Assembly (NCBI GenBank): GCA_002084765.1
Contig: NBMB01000006.1
Span: forward strand, 1-53,443
Source: Candidatus Cloacimonetes bacterium 4572_55
GTDB lineage: Bacteria > 4572-55
Direction: 5' to 3'
DNA: 53,443 nucleotides
Shown here in pieces: positions 12,001 through 17,300 of the stretch. Both the position numbers and the translations under genes were made by a program. Under the pieces are notes generated by a model. The model saw only the letters and a program-made list of their open reading frames with translations, was not told where the DNA came from and ran no database searches. Each line of letters starts with the position of its first letter. Positions within the stretch are counted from its first letter, which is position 1.

Positions 12001-13303
12001 CGCTCTCTGGGTACATGTCCAGAATGCAGAGACATCCATGAGAATCCATCGGACCAACCTTGGTACGGTTCCAAGTCAAATCTTCTCCGACAACGTCTCG
12101 CTTGCCGCGGCAAGAGCTTCTACTAATAGCTTGAACACTCTGAGCAGCCAGCAGGAGGCAAAGGTGTTGGAGGATGAGACCTCTTGGATGCTGCAACTTG
12201 CCGCCAATTCGGTCAATAGCCGAGATAACTATAACTATATCGGTATCAATGCGCTGGCTGATGGCGAGTATGATCCTGCGCACGACGCGCTCGAACTGCG
12301 ACCCTTGAGCGACAGCCGCACTATGGTCTACTTCCCGCATGAGGATGTAAACCTGACTGCCGATGTTCGCAGTATGATCGACGAAGATCAGGGTATGATC
12401 TGGAACATGTTCGTCGAGACCGAGAACGTGGTCGATCCTGTTACCCTGAGCTGGGAAAATGTCAACGAAGTTCCGTCCGAGTACGCAGTCATCCTCTATG
12501 TGATCGATGAGAACGGCGCAGTCACGCAAACAATCGATATGCGTAACAATGCCAACTACATCTTCACACCTGTAGCGGAAGCCACTCCGGAAAGCGACGA
12601 TAACTCACCGTTGACTGGAACAAGCAATGCCGTCTCCAATCAAGCACCGACTCTGACACCGGTCGCCCAACGTGACGAAACCGGTCAGATTCATCGCTTT
12701 GAGATTCATGTGGAGAAGGTTGGGTTGTCCGCTCAATTAGAGACCTTCACGGCTACCAGCCAAACCGATTGTCTCGAATTGAACTGGATCACAGCAACCG
12801 AGGATGTCGATCATAGTGGATTCATGGTATACCGAGCCAATGGCAACGACGACTATACCGTCATCTCGACGGAACTGGTTGTCAGCTCCGACGGTTCCTA
12901 CACGCACTCCGACTATGACGTGAATGAAGGCGCAGCGTACAGCTATAAGCTGATGGCTGTGGATCAATACGGACGTGAGATGGAATCAGGACGACTGCTT
13001 AATGTGAACTATACGCCAAAAGCGTTGAAGTTCGCCCTGGAAGCCGCGTATCCGAATCCATTTAACCCGTCCACGACCATTGCCTTCACGATTCCGAAGA
13101 CTGCCCGTACGTCGTTGAAAATCTACAACGCCACGGGACAGTTGGTTCGCACATTGATCGACGGTAATGTGGACGCGGGTCAATATGAAGTGATGTGGGA
13201 CGGTCGCAATGGCAATGATTCGCAGACTGCCTCCGGCGTTTACTTCTATATCCTCAAGTCCGATGACCAGTCCGCTTCCAGAAAGATGGTTCTGTTAAAG
13301 TAA
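2..13303 (+). CDS. giant secreted multi-Ig-like protein with T9SS-type C-terminal domain (5' partial)
   Basis: The frame is open to the left window edge, so the N-terminus is missing; about 4,434 codons are visible. Most of the protein is a string of roughly 100-130-residue Ig-like modules. I count about 17 recurrences of a D-x-x-G-N-type signature (ATDVCGN, VDFAGN, TDEAGN, TDCAGN, TDDCGN), usually followed by a hydrophobic strand and a proline-containing linker (VDTTPP, IDSDLPL). Two modules share RVEWFVNGGLV near 3398 and 3996, which points to tandem duplication. Towards the end come a fibronectin-III-like segment (about 11020-11400), a WNMVS-type segment (about 11430-11700), a second FnIII-like stretch (about 12740-13020) and a FlgD-Ig-like C-terminal domain (about 13030-13303) beginning AAYPNPFNPSTT and ending KMVLLK. 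Such tails direct export and surface attachment by type IX secretion in known systems. An adhesin or structural surface role is inferred; no catalytic motif was seen. Confidence 0.88.
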   Translation, partial: YGYYELEYNPDSTGNYIMLGSCLWTQPFTIRVYVDKEPAVVTPAAWEYGTATQALGPSTCTPADGTNPYNQPNFWEFGFNLNSNTAQQGLSGSANMEWLLGGFDTNGVGYTTVNGAEVDTANTVGDSLGLFLETGLGDTAIVFQLPPGGDVEMLPTSSHNVFVIGINEANAAPEDTLFGWSVAHSVSDTWEGYVYDLFGNETPVDESIILDFTSITGITSVIVSTDQPTASFTPTTVLGTMTVNVGDTIYVGITANGPINAGTDDTDMPNPGAGLNPRDLNYFTLGTETWMLMDNAYDRQCNNTPTDPRYLYYEQYGYGTPGNNFAVGDTVSGTRLPGALNTIWFRYIIQGPSVEEPGLYGFGSYLTTPARCQAAYTDGDVDGLGSTGPAPAPGCGTGVMEAGYFNTGTTFCGVDSNYSLLSLADHTGNAAPTMLPDYICTDILIIFPPVIDSDAGWKVRDLNDSHMELFCNDGYLYTDGTDSSDVTNDNEIVFGTVLLDETSGDANQFGIMLTQPDGTIIPNTGFGLTTKRPDSSDFIWYWLKPDSTALHAEESQNLEFDLNELISILTDSTSHGGFLPGEITFTDSSGSVPNRGILTALDGPYTNIRIAVRNSIVPTSIDVWTTPGLLSQIVNVRAVGDTIFGNADDGPLVQISLDEWEPESYFNTFSNFANLSPTTNNWWTNINGESNPTAWSISYTAIDRDAVDDDGSSPPDNASGLNSTTLIMTPPGGTDISNTDYNPTGNFNYSAFLDGEGAYNMHIYSTDCAENEEQTPDSASVYLDFTPPVCADMNILLDVYRRNEIVTLGVLPTGGVIEVTDITGFDVGVSFEPIVEDTLPATGTPSDGDGIDSPMGLGTGGWITLYVRQATLPDTTSYGQWYEVTTVALQTATLTHNNAGDYDGGGGDDIRFPVEVSALPPSARDGNGVYQFTVVFMDHAGNATPHPDYQDADCFIETKIQIDVFGPTSSILNQIDNCPEDPTHVSVQVEIADERGSGVDSVFIYASHPGGDGVLIHSYNVIDDPTGPVSVNIDIDVSYAGNGIYDGLVSLYSVAQNVVGLRQVPPYQNNVSFIKDEFPPEVNETAWTAAPFPNATLHGPTGNWWTPLYTFQAQVTVSDSTESPQGEGQLNRVEWFVNGGLVETDNVSGSSSQTVAMTYQAPESGSYIVNSVVYDQCENSATSTNSVIYVDGIPPESHIINDVSDCEGYPVEIYASAWDDLSAADGVETLMLYYSINGSVPLAYPDPMTYNAATLTWSVDYNPQSGVNSLFTVATDVYGNAELPKDPEVVFTYDTTPPTITTALSLAPATPTNDPIIIATAQVQDDDVGLDRVEWFVNGGLVQVDDLIFDLTVQDISLNYTVELGGLYDVHFVVYSLCDTLTSTIVTQEIDLDDPFADITAISATGPGCPTAPITLTVAAADSAGHSAGYTESATIYYRLNGGPWIVGGAAVTGIYPIYTFDFTTLGDGLFEFQAVSDPDLVTNTDEINVSSVEVSYFLDCTAPSADIQTAGLDDCYTPDIHGEVWVQFPVTYADSLPGTGTEYIELYMAHGADSLSAMTDDFNIQETIYVNGFGGVISYQVDPVIDGYYIFLLNAVDFAGNASQTFGMSDTPDSMGYDALIRVDTTPPVLANVGYGSEVNTTVTPYTSDVPVITIEYDIMDVLSEIDYVELYYQWSEDGVNFGDLIPYTTETDNLDATISHIDETVSFDISNAAGAGYYQFSLTATDVCGNVSDYTITSIVLIDSDLPLSFIDVDNLENCYNPNTDSPLTVIGQAWNASGDIVDLCVDVYNLTSGSQTPEASFCVIADGGALVQIDSDEGIWSYTVDVVLTGLTNNQEYGIVSRATDEAGNVEIVSHLTSDWTFFIDSDLPTFLNNTPSAPDYSTEPFVTIYYNVHDATSGIAFVELSYTFESITYIYDVIAHADSVLSGAFLFDTSSAQGDGEYIFTITATDGCGNTNSSTVTTFVDTYTPITTLISGVFPECVDTLAVDLRFEIEDNRAYPTYSSGISELHFWGNNGSGWVELSYTPAQDPIPIDVQTDVTVGLPFPGVWEFQAVSTDSAGNVETLASVGDVEVVVDEEKPEGLLDDLPYYTTNSDGIIDLHWNISDYIVSFVSGYISQIDIWFNTVGGESCNDGVEVAMCAYDSLLISIADPPNEGTYSFDVDFLPGIGDTTYYFYMNVTDCAGNKLLGPVDPVVTTVDREATPIWITDGPTSCLNADSTSLTFTIRSSTANDSLELSGFAAIEIMANVDEGFGWIGWELFDTIEGEDLIAYIDTVVNLDTPPQPDKYSILGVYTRLFADTPNLINGNYRFAVVTVDSAGNRENTPVDFNDYDFAVEIDRQIPNVFMYELDDYYTGPFDVLYSVEDLPYSSGLTLTIEATQDESWATGISSYTDSPIDGMYTITLTDGEWSLRVIATDDCGNADTSSVRTTTVDGVIPLYIFTNISVPENCDSVLVIENDVITDYATYTIEFTLDDRVTGINYSSGGYVKLGYRHNGSPTVWVVDPNDDPNNPNYDPTDWTWLNGDYTTAIDTFSYQFNAFDDGDGDGDYLFIFSATDNAGNTSGEIIASQVAWNVDTLDPQATIEPLPGSQPDPQINIIYDYGHPTETWDRVQLWMTADGLDWYLHDEQNGMPQGSFEYFNTLCIEYCFLTIAWDECGNTDAPDEFQNYWVSQGVFGNSSAYDMSQRPGFSDHVVFDPSTPYDDDDNSDVQCVYISTCLPSSIVSNVVSNEPDFFCEEDNDVCVDFNDDPIPGIDVEIAGVTGSSNHLGEMKWIELWYRSFQGCDMNQNWDFYARVDRCPQDDGNLTPEETQECLDDGYLVLVPDTNNNFPGYNDMWYGLRPFCFPDGDGMYQFYTIAEDSAGVREPIPDGLVADWTVILDTNQELPIATVTIDDDYLTTNDVNVNGESVIDFRIDFTDHLEGNQCVGSGVDSIWVYVRSDCDFDGVFENTELVGLYDEANTDALGSMETVLLALQTLSNGLDGHFFSTYTAETDGVYEFYAVAEDRTVCNHLEDDDFDDMDPDATAMIVVDTIDPDSDVSEDIMAPVQVDSIEYFFDDPILTVPYHVYNHYFNCDDDNDPDFTFERINQVELYFRVDRCNEPMTSGQHDPDFSPWLLWTHLGGIDGDLELDVIDGFFEFNAAYTPDGQNNYDGVYQVFSRAIDHVGNVEEWPYNANSLQYVEVPEGIYPAGDYQVLDDHRVVIADTDNTDDGRSRVAQFIIDTNPPIADVTCYDSDGFEMLTNGSFDEGDGYYFNTEMGVISYEYSDPAPQGGICQGSGVETVTLWYRADYCNDGQWDTLWRRGGTDSDPDGAFTFDTTVLGGDGYYEIELVATDFAGNEETRYGSAECVVTVDTHEPEAVSAYFDNGDADWELQTYYNEDSAYPIPVRYRAEASSVSGLGSVDLYYRIDGGAWTLYDTHYRLGMQQSDPTSVVYCTGTGGDADVWHHMETPGNCTEVAYGVFCFDPVDCTDDDGDGDYDFALIATTEAPIGESPSPDYLVDNQTIVDRVDPTIAINAYTTPTGHDVSYCNTFELQFTASDPTDCTPGGTGTVGGLDYFRLWYSFTPELDNEIHYGATATTDLVLYLGDDGDGRIYPGELETGSLETGSYTFDVLTALGTQANLGSGDGVYTLYFVAYDGALDPTSDINHEYVNMMEAIYDEVVVTVNNYPDTPSDLIAVAHESSIELRWGQEVEPDLIAGGGYEVWVGRYPNPTPGRLAASGKVLLETISHTAFVSGGFSRTYQVGSSHTWGLSSDSTYFFEFRSYDDNSMGICGDDGDPIYSPHYSPFGMHEVYAEVYTQQPLWVGWNMVSAPFEDDGNVDISDVFGNAPQDYIMIQSWDSDDEFGWPGNYVNLSGDDNFEEALGYYMYTYNYGDMINMGDTAPLTYSTDFIETKSLGYYNIDNDPEGGNGDDIDPTETGWNLVGNNLPVPIYWMNNDRSYLSLTFDEDLFENRYYQWDGSQYEYWDPAFPNQGHNADFGSGIDQGTIDPSDALWVHVQNAETSMRIHRTNLGTVPSQIFSDNVSLAAARASTNSLNTLSSQQEAKVLEDETSWMLQLAANSVNSRDNYNYIGINALADGEYDPAHDALELRPLSDSRTMVYFPHEDVNLTADVRSMIDEDQGMIWNMFVETENVVDPVTLSWENVNEVPSEYAVILYVIDENGAVTQTIDMRNNANYIFTPVAEATPESDDNSPLTGTSNAVSNQAPTLTPVAQRDETGQIHRFEIHVEKVGLSAQLETFTATSQTDCLELNWITATEDVDHSGFMVYRANGNDDYTVISTELVVSSDGSYTHSDYDVNEGAAYSYKLMAVDQYGREMESGRLLNVNYTPKALKFALEAAYPNPFNPSTTIAFTIPKTARTSLKIYNATGQLVRTLIDGNVDAGQYEVMWDGRNGNDSQTASGVYFYILKSDDQSASRKMVLLK

Positions 13304-13320
13304 TCGTTGTTGAGATAATA

Positions 13321-13352
13321 GTGCTGTGTGTGAGTTCGCTCATACACAGCGC
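13321..13352 (+). other. intercistronic UUCG stem-loop
   Basis: Positions 13323-13334 pair with 13339-13350 over 12 bp (one G-U wobble) around a TTCG tetraloop, and the stem can extend to 13321/13352. It lies 17 nt after the stop of the giant gene and about 35 nt before the ribosome-binding site of the small gene. No T tract follows, so it is not a classical intrinsic terminator. A 3'-end stabiliser or processing element that sets different levels for the two cistrons is the likelier role (inference). Confidence 0.65.
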
Positions 13353-13396
13353 GTAAACCTGTAAACCGCCCTGCAATTTGCAAGATGGAGGTAAAA

Positions 13397-13606
13397 ATGA
13401 AAAAAATGTCGTTAATTTTATTGATCATTTTCACGTCGTTATTGGTGATTTCTGTCGCTTCCCTAATGGCGCAAGTTGGTCCCCCGGATCCCCCAATTGC
13501 CGGCCCCGAGGTCGGGAAATATGTCGCCACTCCAATTGGTGGCGGGGTTCTGGTCCTGCTGTCTATGGTGGGCTATGGAATCTACAGACTGCGCAAAAAT
13601 GACTAA
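13397..13606 (+). CDS. 69-aa protein: signal peptide, Pro-rich linker, membrane segment, basic tail (PID-CTERM-like)
   Basis: The start is the ATG at 13397 because GGAGG at 13387-13391 sits 5 nt upstream; an in-frame ATG at 13385 overlaps that ribosome-binding site and is less likely. The product begins MKKMSLILLIIFTSLL and has a signal peptide ending near SLMAQ. A short proline-rich stretch (VGPPDPPIAGPEVG) follows, then PIGGG, a hydrophobic segment (VLVLLSMVGYGIY) and the basic tail RLRKND. From memory this architecture matches the very short Bacteroidota proteins called PID-CTERM, in which almost the whole mature chain is a C-terminal sorting signal. It lies directly behind the giant secreted protein and ahead of a terminator, so it is probably co-transcribed. 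The function is unknown; a small membrane-anchored partner or sorting substrate is inferred. Confidence 0.75.
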   Translation: MKKMSLILLIIFTSLLVISVASLMAQVGPPDPPIAGPEVGKYVATPIGGGVLVLLSMVGYGIYRLRKND

Positions 13607-13633
13607 AATTGGTTAAAATAGCGAGCATGATAT

Positions 13634-13665
13634 AAAGCAAGGTTCAACCGAATCTTGCTTTTTTT
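13634..13665 (+). terminator. rho-independent terminator
   Basis: AAAGCAAG (13634-13641) pairs with CTTGCTTT (13654-13661) and runs into a T tract ending at 13665. It lies 28 nt after the stop of the small gene and closes the giant-protein transcription unit. Confidence 0.85.
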
Positions 13666-13668
13666 GTT

Positions 13669-13684
13669 TGCGTAATCTGCGGAT
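13669..13684 (+). repeat. fragment of the interspersed AATCTGCGGA repeat
   Basis: A single copy of the repeat core (CGTAATCTGCGGATC) lies just after the terminator and 12 nt before a TTGACA box. It belongs to the same family as the array at 13818-13980. Confidence 0.6.
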
Positions 13685-13695
13685 CCAAAAAGCAC

Positions 13696-13723
13696 TTGAC
13701 ATTCTTTCAATTCATAATAGATT
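13696..13723 (+). promoter_or_regulatory. possible sigma70-type promoter
   Basis: TTGACA at 13696-13701, a 16-nt spacer and TAGATT at 13718-13723 (four of six consensus bases). The sequence before the -35 (AAAAGCACTTGACA) resembles that before the promoter at 14051 (AAAAGCGCTTGACA). The only downstream reading frame is the mini-ORF at 13799, so this may be the promoter of a gene now lost. Confidence 0.4.
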
Positions 13724-13798
13724 TACAGATGGTATTTTTCGGAATGTCGCGCCCGCCAGATGGAGAATGAAGGAATTCGCGCGCAGTTTGGAGGAACC

Positions 13799-13828
13799 AT
13801 GACTGCAATAGCGCACTATCTGCGATAA
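13799..13828 (+). pseudogene. mini-ORF with strong RBS, cut off by the repeat array
   Basis: GGAGGAACC precedes ATG 13799 at ideal spacing, yet the frame reads only MTAIAHYLR before TAA at 13826-13828, and that stop is inside the repeat array beginning near 13818. The same frame can also be entered at ATG 13760. A promoter-like sequence lies about 80 nt upstream. This looks like the 5' end of a gene interrupted by repeat insertion; a short leader peptide is the alternative. No family can be recognised. Confidence 0.3.
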
Positions 13829-13980
13829 TCTGCGGACCAACCTCATCTGCGTTAATCTGCGTAATCTGCGGACCAACCTCATCTGCGTTAATCCGCGTAA
13901 TCTGCGGACCAACCTCATCTGCGTTAATCTGCGTAATCTGCGGACCAACCTCATCTGCGTTAATCCGCGTAATCTGCGGA
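13818..13980 (+). repeat. 36-bp tandem repeat array (interspersed AATCTGCGGA family)
   Basis: Four contiguous 36-bp units (13827-13862, 13863-13898, 13899-13934, 13935-13970) plus partial units at both ends. Each unit has AATCTGCGGA, then CCAACCTC, ATCTGCGTT and AATCTGCGT or AATCCGCGT. Units 1 and 3 carry AATCTGCGT and units 2 and 4 AATCCGCGT, so a 72-bp higher-order unit was duplicated. No spacers separate the units, so it is not a CRISPR. The array ends GGATCGAACTC, a boundary also seen at other copies. Confidence 0.95.
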
Positions 13981-14050
13981 TCGAACTCCCGCGGTTCAGA
14001 AAAAAATTGTGAAACCGGTCAATGAAAAGCCAAAACCTTAAAAAAAGCGC

Positions 14051-14079
14051 TTGACACCAATTTCGATTTATGATATATT
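14051..14079 (+). promoter_or_regulatory. sigma70-type promoter of the second giant gene, with long leader
   Basis: TTGACA at 14051-14056, a 17-nt spacer and TATATT at 14074-14079, with a predicted start near 14086. This leaves an AT-rich 5' leader of about 240 nt before ATG 14329, in which I see no recognisable riboswitch or conserved ORF. It is the best -35/-10 match upstream of the gene. Confidence 0.7.
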
Positions 14080-14328
14080 TGCTGTCAATTCTTGCCGAAC
14101 TGTTTTGTTTTGAATGAATTGAGTTATAGATATAAAGTTATGGAGTATGTAGGAAAAAAAATAAATGGAAAAAGTATAGGGGGTGATGATTTGAGGATTT
14201 AAATGCAGTAGAGAATTTTTAAATAAAATTCAAAAAGCTGTGGATAAAATCTGATGAATGAAATACTTTTCAGTCGTCAATCTTGACTTCTTTTTATAAC
14301 GTTATTTTTCTCGTAAGGAGGAGAAGAA

Positions 14329-17300
14329 ATGAATCGATTTTCAAAATGGTTAATTCTTTCAATTTTAATTGTGATGCTGATGACAGCGGGCATGACGAAT
14401 GCCCAAGAGGCAAAAGATCCAAAACTGGAGGACGCGCCTCCGGTTAATGAAGGGCTGATTTATAATCCGCCGGACTTTGATCCTGAAAACAGGACGGGAG
14501 AATACCTCCCAACCGAAAGTTTTGAAACATGGCCCCCAAACGGCTGGACTCTTGATCCAGCTACCGAAACTGGAGCGTGGTTACAGGACAATGGTACCGA
14601 TTACGGTCCCGGAACACCTCATACCGGTACTTCTTGCGCTTTTTTTGACGACTATGACTATAGTTCTGGAACAACCGGACAGATGATTACGCCTGTTATG
14701 GATTTAAGCAGTGCTGCTGATCCTTCCCTCATGTTTTGGTATTATGATGGTGGCGGGTATGATGGTGGCGGGAGCGATTATGTATCGGTACAGATCTCCA
14801 CAGATGGCACTACCTATACGGGGATTTATACCACGCCACTTAATACAACAGCCTGGGAACTCTGTTCTGTTGATTTAGCTGCTTATGTGGGCCAAGCCAA
14901 TGTGACTATTGCCTTTGTTGGCACGAGTGTTTGGGGATATAGCAACCCCCATATCGACGACGTAAGCGTAGGCGAACCCCCGCCTCCAGCTATCGCGGTG
15001 AATTATAATGCCGGCGATTTTGGTCTGGTTCCTACCGGTAATACAGGGTACCTCGGCGGATTTACAGTGACAAATGTTGGTGGCGGTACTTTAACGATTG
15101 ACTCTATAACCGATTTAAGCGGTACCGAGTTTTCTACCGGGTTTGCTTATGGCGACGTATCTCTCGCCCAGGGAGAAACATCGGAGACATTTGATTTCTA
15201 CTATTCTCCGTCTAACGGCGGCGTGGACAGCGTAGATTTTGTGATTACCAGCACCAGCGGGACTGTCGCCACTATCGCCCTGACCGGCGAAGGCTTGCAA
15301 TTGCCGGATAATATGGTCCAGATCGGCACCGAAATGAATACTAATACGCATTTGCCGATAGAACCGTGGTATCGATATACGTATTCACAATCCATATATA
15401 CGCAAGATGAACTGGATATGGATAATATGCGGATTGAGAGTATCTGGTATCACTATAACGGCTATCAAGCGTTTGACGATGAGCTTGTTGTATATATGGG
15501 ACACACCGCAAAGACTGCGTTTGCTTCCACGAGCGACTGGATTGATGTGGGCGACTTACAGCAGGTTTTTGATGGAACTTTCAGTGTCCCTGATACAAGC
15601 GGCTGGGTCGAGATTATCCTCGACACTCCGTTCTATTATAACAATAGCGATAACCTGGTGATCGGTGTCGATGAGAATACAGAGGGATTTCATTCCGATT
15701 CGACGGATTTTTATGCCTCGACCACGCCCATTAACACTAATATGAGCATCGTGTATTATAGTGATGGCACGAATCCCAATCCGTCAAGCCCATCGAACGG
15801 AATTTTGTACACATACAGGCCCAACACACGGATACAATTGGCAACGTATGAGCTTCCCTCTGCAACGGTTGTTCCGGTTGCGGAGGACTTCGAGGATTCC
15901 AATTTATTGCCCGACGGCTGGTATGGCGACGCGGACGGCAATAACACAACGTGGGCAATCGATTGCGGTTGCGATGAAATTGATCCATGCGATAATGCCG
16001 CGGCGATTTCTGGAATAGGCACTGTGGGTCATGAGTGGCTTGTGACTCCCTGGATAGTTGACACTGGCGACACGCCTGAAAACCATGGTCTGGTTTTGGA
16101 ATTTTCCGTCAAAGTTGCGGATAATACCTTAAGCGACTCTGTTGAGGTATGGATGTCTACGACACAGCAGGGCGAATTTGTCAATCGGTCCAATTTTGAA
16201 CAAATCTGGTCTATGTGTACAACTGAGTTTGACAATGTCAACCTACCATGTGAAGAGTTTGAAATTTGTATTCCCAATGTGGATTCCATTCATGTCGCAT
16301 TTGTGTTTGAATATACACAAAATGTGACGCTAAATGGCTGGGCGGTTGACGATATCACATTGGAACGGGACTATGCGCCGGTCGTTTCGATCGATCAGCT
16401 TCCCGACATCTGCAACCCATTGGAAATGGGCCTGCTTTCCGGTCAAACGACCGATGCCTATCCCAATGTAGAGGGCGATCCCGACATCAACATTGGCGAG
16501 ACCTATCTCTATTATTCTTATATATCCGACCCGTTGGGACCAATATGGCAGCAGGCTGGTTTGAGTAGCTCGTACTCCATTGGTAACGGCTACCAAATTA
16601 ATGCCCAAATCCCGCAACCGACCGTCCGCTTTGAAGGCGTTTTTCCGCCGGAAGGTTGGACAATGGAAAGTGGGACGGCGGGCTATACTGGGGAAACATT
16701 TACCCGGGGGGTTATTGGCATGCCTGGTGCAAGCCATACCGGAGATTATGGAGTCTCAATTTTTGCGGACAGTTTTGGAGATCCAAATCAGATTCAGGAT
16801 CAATGGTTGATTTCGCCAAGTTTGAGTGTGAATAGCGGCGATATTCTGGAGTTCTATAGTGAGAATAACCAGGGTTCCGTTAATGGCGATCATTATTATA
16901 TCCAGATCACTACTAATGGCGGAACGGACTGGACAGAATTGTTAGACCTCTCTGATGATTTTGTGCTTGCTGATTCTGCTCTCGCCCAGCATTTAATGAC
17001 CGACGCTCCATATCAGATTGATCTGAGCACTTACGCTGGGCAGACTGTTCAAATAGCCTGGAACGCTTACGAAATTGTGTACAGCGCTATGGGCATGTGG
17101 TACATCGACGATATCCGCATCCTTCCGAGCGGCCCTGGTTCCGGAGCTGTTGCCGAGTATTGGTGCGAAGCGGATTCGGTTTCCTACTTTTTTGCAAGTG
17201 CTGATTATTGCGGCGGAAACATTGGCTATTCAGACACCCTTGGATTTGCTATTGAGAATCCAGACCCGACCATCAACACGGTGTCCCAATTGGGTCCAGA

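Noticed and set aside
13378-13602. Alternative frame over the small sorting-signal protein
   Set aside because: It lacks a signal peptide and RBS, while the other frame has both.
13818-13980. CRISPR array (36-bp units)
   Set aside because: Units are contiguous with no spacers between them and belong to an interspersed intergenic family; no cas gene is present.
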